Below, piece after piece: positions 39,371 through 49,436 of a DNA stretch of 64,000 nucleotides (its first letter is position 1; each line of letters begins with the position of its first letter). Location: positions 36,001-100,000 of the forward strand of contig NW_027330888.1 of assembly GCF_022965805.1 (NCBI RefSeq), written 5' to 3'. The position numbers and the translations under genes were made by a program. Below the pieces are notes generated by a model. That model did not search any database and was not told where the DNA came from. It saw nothing but the letters and a program-made list of their open reading frames with translations. This DNA is from Primulina eburnea (Eukaryota; Streptophyta; Magnoliopsida; Lamiales; Gesneriaceae).

Positions 39371-42300
39371 TGGCACATTTTATAGCTTGTCATAAAACCG
39401 ATGATGCTTCAAACATTGCGGATTTGTTCTTTAGAGAAGTCGCTAGGTTGCATGGCATGCCTAGGACTATTGTTTCTCGTCGCAATGTTAAATTTTTGAG
39501 TTACTTTTGGAATAATTTATGGGCTAAACTTGGCACAAAATTGTTGTTTTCTACTACTTGTCATCCTCAAACGGATGGACAAACTGAAGTTGTCAATATA
39601 ACTTTGGGAACACTTTTGCGTGCTATTCTTAAAAATAACTTGGATTGACATTTCTATGGACTTTATTTTGGGGTTGTTGTGGATAGATTCTCTAAGATGG
39701 CACATTTTATAGCTTGTCATAAAACCGATGATGCTTCAAACATTGCGGATTTGTTCTTTAGAGAAGTCGCTAGGTTGCATGGCATGCCTAGGACTATTGT
39801 TTCTCGTCGCAATGTTAAATTTTTGAGTTACTTTTGGAATAATTTATGTGCTAAACTTGGCACAAAATTGTTGTTTTCTACTACTTGTCATCCTCAAACA
39901 GATGGACAAACTGAAGTTGTCAATAGAACTTTGGGAACACTTTTGCGTGCTATTCTTAAAAAGAACTTGGATTGACATTTCTCTGGACTTTATTTTGGAG
40001 TTGCCTAGGCCTAAGGAGAGGAGGGATTCTATATTTGTAGTTGAGGATAGATTCTCTAAGATGGCACATTTTATAGCTTGTCATGAAACCGATGATGCTT
40101 CAAACATTACGGATTTGTTTTTTAGAGAAGTCGCTAGGTTGCATGGCATGCCTAGGACTATTGTTTCTCGTCGCAATGTTAAATTTTTGAGTTACTTTTG
40201 GAATAATTTATGGGCTAAACTTGGCACAAAATTGTTGTTTTCTACTACTTGTCATCCTCAAACGGATGGACAAACTGAAGTTGTCAATATAACTTTGGGA
40301 ACACTTTTGCGTGCTATTCTTAAAAATAACTTGGATTGACATTTCTATGGACTTTATTTTGGGGTTGTTGTGGATAGATTCTCTAAGATGGCACATTTTA
40401 TAGCTTGTCATAAAACCGATGATGCTTCAAACATTGCGGATTTGTTCTTTAGAGAAGTCGCTAGGTTGCATGGCATGCCTAGGACTATTGTTTCTCGTCG
40501 CAATGTTAAATTTTTGAGTTACTTTTGGAATAATTTATGGGCTAAACTTGGCACAAAATTGTTGTTTTCTACTACTTGTCATCCTCAAACGGATGGACAA
40601 ACTGAAGTTGTCAATAGAACTTTGGGAACACTTTTCCGTGCTATGCTTAAAAAGAACTTGGATTGACATTTCTATGGACTTTATTTTGGTGTTGCCTAGG
40701 ACTAAAAGGGGATGTATTCTATTTTTATTGTTGTGGATAGATTCTCTAAGATGGCACATTTTATAGCTTGTCATAAAACCGATGATGCTTCAAACATTGC
40801 GGATTTGTTCTTTAGAGAAGTCGCTAGGTTTCTTGGCATGCCTAGGACTATTGTTTCTGGTCGCGATGTTAAATTCTTGATATACTTTTGCAATACTTTA
40901 TGGGCTGAACTTGGCACAAAATTGTTGTTTTCTACTACTTGTCATCCTCAAACGGATGGACAAACTGAAGTTGTCAATATAACTTTGGGAACATTTTATA
41001 GCTTGTCATAAAACCGATGATGCTTCAAACATTGCGGATTTGTTCTTTAGAGAAGTCGCTAGGTTGCTTGGCATGCCTAGGACTATTGTTTCTGGTCGCG
41101 ATGTTAAATTCTTGAGTTACTTTTGGAAGACTTTATGGGCTGAACTTGGCACAAAATTGTTGTTTTCTACTACTTGTCATCCTCAAACGGATGGACAAAC
41201 TGAAGTTATCAATAGAACTTTGGGAACACTTTTGCGTGCTATTCTTAAAAAGAACTTGGATTCACATTTCTCTGGACTTTATTTTGGAGTTGCATAGGCC
41301 TAAGAAGAGGAGGGATTCTATTTTTGTAGTTATTGATAGATTCTCTAAGATGGCACATTTTATAGCTTGTCATGAAACCGATGATGCTTCAAACATTACG
41401 GATTTGTTCTTTAGAGAAGTCGCTAGGTTGCATGGCATGCCAAGGACTATTGTTTCTCGTCGCAATGTTAAATTTTTGAGTTACTTTTGGAATAATTTAT
41501 GGGCTAAACTTGGCACAAAATTGTTGTTTTCTACTACATGTCATCCTCAAACGGATGGACAAACTGAAGTTGTCAATATAACTTTGGGAACACTTTTGCG
41601 TGCTATTCTTAAAAAGAACTTGGATTGACATTTCTATGGACTTTATTTTGGGGTTGTTGTGGATAGATTCTCTAAGATGGCACATTTTATAGCTTGTCAT
41701 AAAACCGATGATGCTTCAAACATTGCGGATTTGTTCTTTAGAGAAGTCGCTAGGTTGCATGGCATGCCTAGGACTATTGTTTCTCGTCGCAATGTTACAT
41801 TTTTGAGTTACTTTTGGAATAATTTATGGGCTAAACTTGGCACAAAATTGTTGTTTTCTACTACTTGTCATCCTCAAACGGATGGACAAACTGAAGTTGT
41901 CAATAGAACTTTGGGAACACTTTTCCGTGCTATTCTTAAAAAGAACTTGGATTGACATTTCTATGGACTTTATTTTGGGGTTGCCTAGGACTAAGAAGGG
42001 GATGTATTCTATTTTTGTTGTTGTGGATAGATTCTCTAAGATGTCACATTTTATAGCTTGTCATAAAACCGATGATGCTTCAAACATTGCGAATTTGTTC
42101 TTTAGAGAAGTCGCTAGGTTGCTTGGCATGCCTAGGACTATTGTTTCTGGTCGCGATGTTAAATTCTTGAGTAACTTTTGGAAGACTTTATGGGCTGAAC
42201 TTGGCACAAAATTGTTGTTTTCTACTACTTGTCATCCTTAAACGGATGGACAAACTGAAGTTGTCAATATAACTTTGGGAACAATTTATAGCTTGTCATA

Positions 42301-42473
42301 AAACCGATGATGCTTCAAACATTGCGGATTTGTTCTTTAGAGAAGTCGCTAGGTTGCATGGCATGCCTAGGACTATTGTTTCTCGTCGCAATGTTAAATT
42401 TTTGAGTTACTTTTGGAATAATTTATGGGCTAAACTTGGCACAAAATTGTTGTTTTCTACTATTTGTCATCCT

Positions 42474-42478
42474 CAAAC
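42474..42478. repeat. Target-site duplication, left copy (CAAAC)
   Basis: The satellite text catcctcaaac stops here and TGTAACGACC begins. The same CAAAC is repeated at 51156-51160, where the satellite resumes as caaacagatgg. The undisturbed satellite reads catcctcaaacagatgg (for example at 33165-33181), so exactly 5 bp were duplicated. This is the size expected for Ty3/gypsy integrases. Confidence 0.9.
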
Positions 42479-42868
42479 TGTAACGACCCATTACAGGCCC
42501 AGTGGACCGCCCATACGGCCCACTGCCCCGATCGACCCAAGGCTATCCCGATCTTGGGGTCCCTCTATGGGGCCTTTGTCCCTCACGGGCTTTCCATAGG
42601 CGTCGTATGGTTACTCATAGAACTTCTATAGTCCAGGCTATAGTTTGTGCCTTCCAAGAATGGAAGGCACAAACTTGGAAGGACCATTCCTGGAAGGCAC
42701 AAACTATAGCCTGGACTATAGAAGTTCTATGAGTAACCATACGACGCCTATGGAAAGCCCGTGAGGGACAAAGGCCCCATAGAGGGACCCCAAGATCGGG
42801 ATAGCCTTGGGTCGATCGGGGCAGTGGGCCGTATGGGCGGTCCACTGGGCCTGTAATGGGTCGTTACA
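42479..42868. repeat. Palindrome 1 (390 bp; 185-bp arms, 20-bp loop)
   Basis: The arms 42479-42663 and 42684-42868 are reverse complements with a single mismatch near the loop (ccaagaatgg versus ccaggaatgg). The ends are TGTAACGACCC and GGGTCGTTACA. The loop (42664-42683) is not symmetric, and a 15-bp direct repeat tggaaggcacaaact occurs at 42661 and 42691, suggesting slippage or template switching at the turn. The outer 130 bp or so of each arm match palindrome 2 with a few differences. The match then fades where palindrome 2 has its B box, so these arms look like shortened copies of the same unit. Confidence 0.92.
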
Positions 42869-42886
42869 ATAAAAGGCGCCTTTTAT
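42869..42886. other. Palindromic linker ATAAAAGGCGCCTTTTAT
   Basis: Eighteen bases joining the outer ends of the two palindromes. ATAAAA follows the TTACA end of palindrome 1. TTTTAT, its complement, precedes the TGTAAC start of palindrome 2. The centre GGCGCC is self-complementary. The same ATAAAA follows the other end of palindrome 2 (43372-43377), so ATAAAA belongs to the end of the repeated unit and GGCGCC marks the join between two units. Confidence 0.85.
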
Positions 42887-43128
42887 TGTAACGACCCATT
42901 ACAGGCCCAGTGGACCGCCCATACGGCCCACTGCCAACCGACCCAAGGCTATCCCGATCTTGGGCTCCCTCTATGGGGCCTTTGTCCCTCACGGGCTTTC
43001 CATAGGCGTCGTATGGTTACTCATAGAACTCTTAAGCCCATGAACTTAAGTATGTGCCTCCCCAGGATCGAACCCAAGATCACATGGATATATAGATACT
43101 TGGCACAATCCTGGTACCAATTGAGCTA
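42881..43128 (-). mobile_element. SINE-like unit with tRNA-type Pol III promoter, left arm
   Basis: Exact mirror of 43130-43377. The A-box-like site is at 43117-43128 and the B-box-like site at 43065-43074 (ggatcgaacc on the + strand). The two units are head to head with 1 nt between them. Such an arrangement would come from self-primed copying of one strand at its 5' end, not from two independent insertions, which would not share an exact breakpoint. Confidence 0.5.
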
Positions 43129-43371
43129 CTAGCTCAATTGGTACCAGGATTGTGCCAAGTATCTATATATCCATGTGATCTTGGGTTCGATCCTGGGGAG
43201 GCACATACTTAAGTTCATGGGCTTAAGAGTTCTATGAGTAACCATACGACGCCTATGGAAAGCCCGTGAGGGACAAAGGCCCCATAGAGGGAGCCCAAGA
43301 TCGGGATAGCCTTGGGTCGGTTGGCAGTGGGCCGTATGGGCGGTCCACTGGGCCTGTAATGGGTCGTTACA
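42887..43371. repeat. Palindrome 2 (485 bp; perfect 242-bp arms, 1-nt centre)
   Basis: The arms 42887-43128 and 43130-43371 are perfect reverse complements about the single base C43129. Counting the flanking TTTTAT and ATAAAA, the perfect arms are 248 bp (42881-43128 and 43130-43377). The centre reads gagctaCtagctc. Each arm runs from a tRNA-like head at the centre to a tail ending in GGGTCGTTACA-ATAAAA. There is no open frame of note. The arms show no divergence, so the palindrome formed very recently or is maintained by intrastrand conversion. Confidence 0.93.
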
Positions 43372-43377
43372 ATAAAA
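43130..43377 (+). mobile_element. SINE-like unit with tRNA-type Pol III promoter, right arm
   Basis: Reading outward from the palindrome centre there is an A-box-like TAGCTCAATTGG (43130-43141) and a B-box-like GGTTCGATCC (43184-43193, within cttgggttcgatcctgggg), 42 bp apart. These match the internal promoter elements of tRNAs and tRNA-derived SINEs. A further 180 bp or so with no resemblance to tRNA follows, ending GTTACA-ATAAAA. I do not see a full cloverleaf, so this is not called a functional tRNA gene. Alternatives are a small LTR-type element whose U5 end is GGGTCGTTACA, or an unrelated sequence with chance promoter boxes. Confidence 0.5.
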
Positions 43378-43383
43378 CTAAAA
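43372..43383 (-). other. Junction between palindrome 2 and 3' LTR (ATAAAA + CTAAAA)
   Basis: Twelve bases between the TTACA end of palindrome 2 and the end of the LTR. On the minus strand they read TTTTAG-TTTTAT after the LTR's ...TGTCACA. TTTTAG is identical to the 6 nt that separate the 5' LTR from the PBS (49568-49573). Minus-strand cDNA starts at the primer tRNA, so it would contain exactly those 6 nt before integrase trimming. The LTR end here is therefore untrimmed. Confidence 0.8.
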
Positions 43384-44965
43384 TGTGACACCCCGATCCT
43401 CTTTTAAAATAAATACGCAGCGGAAATAAAATTTTCTCTTTAAAATATACGGAAGGAGTTTCAAAATACATTTCATCAAATATCTTTACAAAATAAATAC
43501 ATGATCATTTAAATGACATAACAAAAACAAAACATCATTCCTATGATCATGCCAAAATCCTCCTTCCAACGGTGTATGCATATGACCCCCGATCTACAGT
43601 CAACGTCCCGAGGCACCACTCTGATCTGCATCACATGAAAATAACTGAAATGAGAATAAATCTCAGCAAGTGGAACTCTTATATAACAATGAACAATAAC
43701 TCTGTAAAACATCTCTTTGAAATCATAAATACCATCAACTCTGAACTGTAAACTCTGAATATCAATAATATAGCAATAGCATAAAATATGATGGTATTTC
43801 TCTTTTGCTCTGGGGATTGATATCAATAGTATCTCTGCTCTGGGGTTGCTCGTATCCCAAATCGATATAAATACCGATAACTCTGAGGGATATAAGCCTC
43901 TGGACGATGATCATCTAATATTGCATGCAATCTCTGACTATGTATTTATCAATCCGAAAACATTTAAACTCTTCTCTGGTTTTAACAATCACTTTGAACT
44001 CTATATATCTCTTTGTATTCCCTTTAATCAATAATGAGACATACAATGCCTCCAATACATATAACAATACATACTATGGATCAAATGAAAGGGAATAACA
44101 CAATAAACTCTTTGAAACACATACATATAAAATCATGTGAGCAAAAGGAATGAATTTCCACTTACAAACCACAACAAACACCTCAACTTAGCTCTTGATC
44201 ACCACCTACAACAAATAATCCACAAATAACACCAATATCAACTAAATATCCAAGATTACAAGCTAAATAATCCATAAATCCACTTAAACAACCAACCTAA
44301 ACAACTCTTAATTTACAACCTTAACAGAATCGCACCAAAAACTTACCCAAGCTTCCTAGCACCAAGGAGAACGTCGAACTCAAGTCGAAATTCTAAACAA
44401 ACGCTTGAATCGAAGATAGGAAGTGAAAGAAATGACCAAAAACCCTAGAAATGGAGAGAAAAGTCGAGAATGGAGGAGAAAAGAAAGGAAAAGCATGGCC
44501 AACCACTCCAAAAAGTAGCTTAAAAACTCGACCATACCTTCACCGCGGGTGCGCCAACACAAGGACCGCGGGTGCGCTATGGTTACGGCAATCTCAAAAA
44601 TTCTGGAACACGAACAGCGCGGGTGCGGCGACGCAAGCAGCGCGGGTGCGGTCTCTACCGCAGGGGCGGTCTCTACAACGCCGCGGGTGCGGTGTGCTCA
44701 CGGCACTCAAACTCCAAAAATAGCACAGTGCACCGCGGGGGCACTCCTCTAAGAGCGCGGGTGCACTCTACTCACGGCAAAACACTATTCCAAAGCAACT
44801 AAAATCGAACCGAAACGCTGAAACGAACAACCAACAACAACTAATACCTCAATAAATAATAACCAATAATACTAAAGCCCAAAACACAACTATAATCATC
44901 TAATCAAATATCCCAAATAACAAACAAAACTTAAATCGTACCGTACACCGGGCTCGGCTATTACA
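43384..44965 (-). repeat. 3' LTR of the chromovirus
   Basis: 1582 bp, the partner of 49574-51155 at a constant offset of 6190 bp. I found no difference between the two by reading matched lines. On the coding strand it starts next to the PPT (44965) and ends at 43384 with GGTGTCACA. Unlike a normal 3' LTR it is followed by the LTR-PBS spacer and palindrome 2 and not by target DNA. No protein-coding function is assigned to the short open frames inside it. Confidence 0.95.
44543..44764. repeat. GC-rich motif cluster in the 3' LTR, about eight copies
   Basis: Degenerate copies of ccgcgggtgcg start near 44543, 44566, 44617, 44640, 44658 (ccgcaggggcgg), 44681, 44733 (ccgcgggggcac) and 44755, spaced about 18-52 bp apart. 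The surrounding LTR is AT-rich, so this CpG-dense patch stands out. The same cluster is at 50733-50954 in the 5' LTR. It could be a protein-binding or enhancer array within U3; that is inference. Confidence 0.6.
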
Positions 44966-44980
44966 ATCTCCCCCCCTTAA
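44966..44980 (-). promoter_or_regulatory. Polypurine tract next to the 3' LTR
   Basis: On the coding strand this reads TTAAGGGGGGGAGAT, immediately before the LTR start TGTAATAG and only about 25 nt after the gag-pol stop. It is the primer site for plus-strand DNA synthesis and sets the U3 end of the cDNA. Confidence 0.88.
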
Positions 44981-45005
44981 GGGAATTTCGTCCGCGAAAT
45001 TGACG

Positions 45006-48000
45006 TCACGGCACGAACAACTCAGGATACTTCTCTCTCATCTCATCCTCTGGTTCCCACGTAGCCTCCTCTAACAAATGGTTCCTCCAAAGAACTTTGA
45101 CAATGCCGATCTCTTTGTTCCTCAGAACTCTAACTGTGCGATCCAAAATCTGAATCGGAATCTCTTGATACGTCAAATTCGGCGTCAAGTCCAATGGCTC
45201 GTGGCGAAGAACATGGGAAGGATCTGCAACATACTTCCTGAGCATCGATACGTGAAACACATTATGAACTCTGTCAAGATCTGGAGGTAGGGCTAATCTG
45301 TAGGCTCTGTCACCAACTCTGTCCAAAATCTCGAATGGACCAATAAATCTAGGACTCAACTTGCCCTTCTTACCAAATCTCATCACACCCTTGAGAGGTG
45401 CTATCTTCAGAAATACATGGTCGCCAACCTCGAACTGCAAAGGTCTACGACGAACATCTGCATAGCTCTTCTGTCTGGACTGGGCAGTCTTCATCCTTTC
45501 TCTGATAACAGCAACAACATCAGCAGTCTGCTGGACCAACTCTGGTCCCAACATCTTCCTCTCACCAACCTCGTCCCAATACAAGGGAGACCTGCACTTC
45601 CTGCCATAAAGTGCCTCATACGGTGCCATGCCAATCGTCGCCTGGTAGCTATTGTTATAAGTGAACTCAACCAAAGGCAACAAAGAATCCCAGTTACCTG
45701 GAAAGTCAATAGTACAAGCTCTGAGCATATCCTCAAGAATCTGAATGACTCTCTCTGACTGACCATCACTCTGAGGATGATAGGCTGTACTGAACGCTAA
45801 TCGCGAACCCATAGCTCTGTGCAAACTCTTCCAAAACTCTGAAGTAAATCTGGGGTCACGATCAGACACGATCGACACAGGAACACCATGAAGTCTGACA
45901 ATCTCTGCTATGTAGTCCTCGGCATACTGGTTCATCGAATACGTCGTCTTGACTGGAAGAAAGTGCGCTGACTTAGTCAATCTATCAACGATAACCCAAA
46001 TAGAATTGAAACCTCTCCGCACTCTGGGAAGACCAGTCACAAAATCCATCGTAATATGCTCCCACTTCCACTGAGGAATCGGCAACGACAACAATGTCCC
46101 AGCAGGTCTCTGGTGCTCAATCTTCACCTGCTGACAAGTAAGGCACTGAGAAATGAACACGGCAACATCCTTCTTCATACCTGGCCACCAGTAGAGTCGA
46201 CGAAGATCCTGATACATCTTCGTACTGCCTGGATGAATCGAATACGGCGCGGTATGAGCCTCTGTCAGAATATCTCTACGAATATCGTCGCCAGAAGGAA
46301 CACAAATACGACCTCTGAAAGTCACCAAACCATCACCATTCAAGGCAAACTCTGAATTACCTCTAATCTCTGCTCTATCTCTCAACTCTGTCAACTGAAC
46401 ATCAGTCGACTGCTCTCTACGAATCCTGTCCGTCAATGAAGATCGAATAACTAACGCTGAAAGACGAGCAATGGTGCCTGGAATCACCAGATCAATATCC
46501 TCTCTCTGCAAATCCATCAGTAACGGTCTCTGAATCAAAGAACTCAATGAAACACTCGACTTGCGGCTTAAAGCATCAGCCACAACATTCGCCTTCCCTG
46601 GGTGATAACTGATAGCTACATCGTAATCCTTGACAAGCTCTAACCACCTCCTCTGCCGCATATTGAGCTCTTTCTGCGAGAACAGATACTTCAAACTCTT
46701 GTGGTCTGTGAAGATCTCACACTTTTCGCCATACAGATAATGTCTCCAAATCTTAAGGGCGAAAACCACAGCTGCTAGCTCCAAATCGTGCGTCGGATAA
46801 TTCTTCTCATAATCCTTCAACTGGCGAGAAGCATAGGCAATGACCTTACCTCTCTGCATCAACACTGCACCGAGACCCTTCTTCGACGCATCAGTATAGA
46901 CAACAAAGTCCTCTGAACCACAAGGCAAAGAAAGAACAGGAGCCGTCGTCAATCTATCCTTCAACTCCTGAAATGCGCTCTGGCAATCTATAGACCACTC
47001 GAACTTCACAGTCTTCCTTGTCAGATTGGACAATGGCAGGGCAATCTTGGAAAAATCCAAAATGAAACGACGATAAAAACCCGCCAAACCAAGGAAACTG
47101 CGTACCTCTGAAACAGTCGTAGGAATAGGCCACTTCTGAATCGCCTCTATCTTCATCGGATCAACAGCAATGCCATCCCTCGAAACGACATGGCCTAGAA
47201 AAGAAATCTGATCCAGCCAAAACTCACACTTCTTCAACTTAGCAAACAACCTCCGCTCTCTCAGCAACTGGAGAACAACTCTGAGATGCTCTGAATGAAG
47301 CTCTCTGGTCTTGGAATAGATCAAGATATCGTCGATAAAGACAATGACGAAGCTATCCAAATACGGCTTGAACACACGGTTCATCAGGTCCATGAAAACA
47401 GAAGGGGCATTGGTCAAACCAAAAGACATCACGAGAAACTCATAGTGACCATACCTGGTCCTGAAAGCCGTCTTAGGGATATCAGACTCCCTAACCTTCA
47501 ACTGATAGTAGCCAGACCGAAGATCAATCTTCGAGAAAACAGTGGCACCCTGGAGTTGGTCAAATAGATCGTCAATCCGTGGCAACGGATACTTGTTCTT
47601 GATCGTCACTTTGTTGAGCTCTCTGTAATCGATACACAGACGCAAAGACCCGTCCTTCTTCTTAACAAATAGAACCGGAGCTCCCCAAGGCGAAGAACTC
47701 GGACGAATGAAACCCTTATCTAGAAGATCCTGCAACTGCGTCTTCAACTCTTTCATCTCGGTAGGAGCCATCCTATACGGAGCCTTAGAAATAGGAACCG
47801 TACCTGGAGCAAGATCAATAACAAACTCTACATCTCTATCCGGCGGCAAACCCGGAACATCATCCTCAAACACATCCGCAAACTCCCTCACCACATCAAT
47901 ATCATCAATATTCAACTTAATCAGTCTATCCATATCCACAACAGATGCCAGAAAAACATCACAACCTCTACACAAAAGCCTCTCAGCACCAAGACACGAA

Positions 48001-49436
48001 ATAAAAGGAAGGACCAGCGAAGTACCTGAGCTGGCGAGAACTCCTCCCTGGTCATCATCTGCAAAAGTCACCGACTTAGCAACGCAATCAATAACAGCAC
48101 GATAGGTCGACAGCCAATCCATGCCAAGAATAACATCAAAGGCAACCATCGGGATCACAATCAAATCAGCAAAGACCTCTCGATCAACAAAACGAACGGG
48201 GCACGCATACACTATGGAAGTCGGGCACAAAACATCTCCCGAAGGCAAAACAACACTAAGCTGAAGGGGAATAACAGAAGGAACTATACCCAAAGATCTC
48301 AAAAACAATTCAGACATAAAAGAATGAGTAGCACCAGTATCAATCAAAGTAGTAGCTACTCTGCCTGAAATCAAAATGGAACTAGAGATTACAGAAGAAT
48401 TACGATTAATACCTTCCTTAGTCATCGAAAAGATACGACCCTGCACCTTCTCCTGGCTAGCTCCCCTAGGACAATCTCTGGAAATATGGCCTGGCATGCC
48501 ACAACGATAGCAAGAACGAGAGCCAAATCTACACTCTCCACGATGGGGTCTGCTACACTTGGGACACAAAGATCTCTCAGAATCAGACGGAGCAACTGGC
48601 ACTGACGGTGGCCTAGGACTCTGATCCACCTTGCCCTTCCCCTTGAATCGATCTCTGCCACGCTGACCTGAACTCTGGCCTCTTTGAACATTAGCCTGGT
48701 GCCTCGCCTGTCTCTCCCTGGCGATATCCTTCTCGTCCTGCTCTGCTAGCAACGCCTTGGACACAATCTCCTTGAAAGTCACAGCCTTGGACATATTGAT
48801 ATCACGCCTGATCTCCGCTCTAAGGCCTCGAATGAAGTGAGCGCCTTTATCTTTATCACTGGTAGCAATGTACGGAGCAAAAAGGCAACCCTCCTCGAAC
48901 TTGAGAATATACTCGTCCACATTCAAGCTCCCCTGACGAAGCTCCAAGAACTCTGTGACCTTCCTCGCTCGCAGTGCATCAGGAAAGTACTTGTCGTAGA
49001 AAAGCTCAGTAAACTCAGACCACTTCAAAGTAGAAACATCAATGCCAACCTTGGTCGCATTCCACCACAAACGTGCAGCTTTAACCAGCATGAAAACAGC
49101 ACAACTGATACGGTCTCTGTCCTCATAGTGGAGATGATCAAAAATCGCCTCCAAAGCCTTGACCCACTCTACTGCAGCTAAAGGATCGGAGCTGCCTGGA
49201 AACTCGGGTGGATCCATCCTCTTAAACGCAGAAAAGATAGCATCAGAACCAACTGCTACTGGAGCAACCTGCCCCCTACCTTGGTCTCTGCCCTGGCCTG
49301 CTCCTTGCAGTCTAAGCAACTGCTGGATCTGCTCACTGTGAACCTTAGCCTGCTCCTTCAGTAACTTGCCGAACTCGTCGACAACTCTCAAGGACGAACT
49401 ATCCTCCCCCTCTGACGCCTTACGCTTAGGAGGCAT
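45006..49436 (-). CDS. gag-pol: Gag-Pol polyprotein of a Tekay/Del-like chromovirus
   Basis: Single uninterrupted ORF of 1476 codons making the structural and enzymatic proteins for retrotransposition. Gag occupies about residues 65-330, with a zinc knuckle C309-x2-C312-x4-H317-x4-C322 preceded by a CxxC...H...C cluster at 291-302. Protease: I-D-T-G-A at 365-369 and I-L-G-M-D-W at 436-441. Reverse transcriptase about 545-720, with D638 (S-K-I-D-L) and F-I-D-D at 700-703. RNase H about 844-955, with D849, E886, D911 and D954. Integrase: H1061, H1068, C1098, C1101, then D1131-x60-D1192-x35-E1228, then a GPY/F-type region near 1360-1375. The C-terminal chromodomain is at about 1424-1474. Gag and Pol are in one frame with no frameshift or stop between them, as usual for this clade. 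The start is the ATG at 49436 (M-P-P-K-R-K). All catalytic residues I could check are present. Confidence 0.95.
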   Translation of the reverse strand: MPPKRKASEGEDSSSLRVVDEFGKLLKEQAKVHSEQIQQLLRLQGAGQGRDQGRGQVAPVAVGSDAIFSAFKRMDPPEFPGSSDPLAAVEWVKALEAIFDHLHYEDRDRISCAVFMLVKAARLWWNATKVGIDVSTLKWSEFTELFYDKYFPDALRARKVTEFLELRQGSLNVDEYILKFEEGCLFAPYIATSDKDKGAHFIRGLRAEIRRDINMSKAVTFKEIVSKALLAEQDEKDIARERQARHQANVQRGQSSGQRGRDRFKGKGKVDQSPRPPSVPVAPSDSERSLCPKCSRPHRGECRFGSRSCYRCGMPGHISRDCPRGASQEKVQGRIFSMTKEGINRNSSVISSSILISGRVATTLIDTGATHSFMSELFLRSLGIVPSVIPLQLSVVLPSGDVLCPTSIVYACPVRFVDREVFADLIVIPMVAFDVILGMDWLSTYRAVIDCVAKSVTFADDDQGGVLASSGTSLVLPFISCLGAERLLCRGCDVFLASVVDMDRLIKLNIDDIDVVREFADVFEDDVPGLPPDRDVEFVIDLAPGTVPISKAPYRMAPTEMKELKTQLQDLLDKGFIRPSSSPWGAPVLFVKKKDGSLRLCIDYRELNKVTIKNKYPLPRIDDLFDQLQGATVFSKIDLRSGYYQLKVRESDIPKTAFRTRYGHYEFLVMSFGLTNAPSVFMDLMNRVFKPYLDSFVIVFIDDILIYSKTRELHSEHLRVVLQLLRERRLFAKLKKCEFWLDQISFLGHVVSRDGIAVDPMKIEAIQKWPIPTTVSEVRSFLGLAGFYRRFILDFSKIALPLSNLTRKTVKFEWSIDCQSAFQELKDRLTTAPVLSLPCGSEDFVVYTDASKKGLGAVLMQRGKVIAYASRQLKDYEKNYPTHDLELAAVVFALKIWRHYLYGEKCEIFTDHKSLKYLFSQKELNMRQRRWLELVKDYDVAISYHPGKANVVADALSRKSSVSLSSLIQRPLLMDLQREDIDLVIPGTIARLSALVIRSSLTDRIRREQSTDVQLTELRDRAEIRGNSEFALNGDGLVTFRGRICVPSGDDIRRDILTEAHTAPYSIHPGSTKMYQDLRRLYWWPGMKKDVAVFISQCLTCQQVKIEHQRPAGTLLSLPIPQWKWEHITMDFVTGLPRVRRGFNSIWVIVDRLTKSAHFLPVKTTYSMNQYAEDYIAEIVRLHGVPVSIVSDRDPRFTSEFWKSLHRAMGSRLAFSTAYHPQSDGQSERVIQILEDMLRACTIDFPGNWDSLLPLVEFTYNNSYQATIGMAPYEALYGRKCRSPLYWDEVGERKMLGPELVQQTADVVAVIRERMKTAQSRQKSYADVRRRPLQFEVGDHVFLKIAPLKGVMRFGKKGKLSPRFIGPFEILDRVGDRAYRLALPPDLDRVHNVFHVSMLRKYVADPSHVLRHEPLDLTPNLTYQEIPIQILDRTVRVLRNKEIGIVKVLWRNHLLEEATWEPEDEMREKYPELFVP

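Larger units (their letters stand above)
1..42478 (+). repeat. Integrase-core-derived satellite array, left block
   Basis: Head-to-tail tandem array with a basic period of 364 bp, running without interruption to the insertion at 42479. Translated on the + strand, each full monomer gives W-I-D-I-S-M-D-F at its start, then [51 protein letters not shown] and [10 protein letters not shown]. This is the catalytic core of a Ty3/gypsy integrase and nothing else: no reverse transcriptase, RNase H or chromodomain is present. Because 364 is 3x121+1, the frame shifts at each junction and a TGA usually falls at the join (ttggattgac). The tandem join lies where the codons for N-L meet the codon for W. Monomers fall into G-type, R-type, 327-bp and 235-bp forms. 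The family resembles CRM/Reina-type plant chromovirus integrases; that assignment is from recognition, not a search. Confidence 0.95.

Noticed and set aside
1..42478. Many + strand open frames of 74-160 codons and one of 282 codons (21126-21974)
   Set aside because: They are fragments of the repeated integrase core read across monomer junctions, often in two frames. Their recurrence follows repeat copying and most lack a natural start, so they are not separate genes.
42502..42845. Two identical 76-codon frames on opposite strands
   Set aside because: They are mirror images produced by palindrome 1 and have no recognisable domain.
43120..43200. A functional tRNA gene
   Set aside because: A and B box matches are present, but I could not form a full cloverleaf with an acceptor stem, and the 5' end is cut off by the palindrome centre.
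42479..43371. Palindromes as a classical TIR/MITE or foldback DNA transposon
   Set aside because: No target duplication flanks either palindrome or the pair, the ends are TG...CA, and the two palindromes are tied by shared tails. A foldback transposon is not fully excluded without other copies.
43379..43383. A separate target-site duplication for the chromovirus alone
   Set aside because: The flanking bases are taaaa on the left and caaac on the right; they do not match, whereas the outer CAAAC pair does.
43509..44802. Short open frames inside the LTRs (for example 105 and 90 codons), repeated at +6190
   Set aside because: They lie in the LTRs, are duplicated only because the LTR is, and look like chance frames; the 90-codon one comes from the GC-rich motif cluster.
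45078..49341. Open frames of 60-132 codons overlapping gag-pol
   Set aside because: Shadows of the 1476-codon minus-strand ORF, which has complete domain content.
45006..49436. The inserted chromovirus as the source of the satellite
   Set aside because: Its integrase differs clearly: D-R-L-T-K-S-A-H-F versus D-R-F-S-K-M-A-H-F, and F-S-T-A-Y-H-P-Q-S versus F-S-T-T-C-H-P-Q-T. The insertion is also younger than the array.
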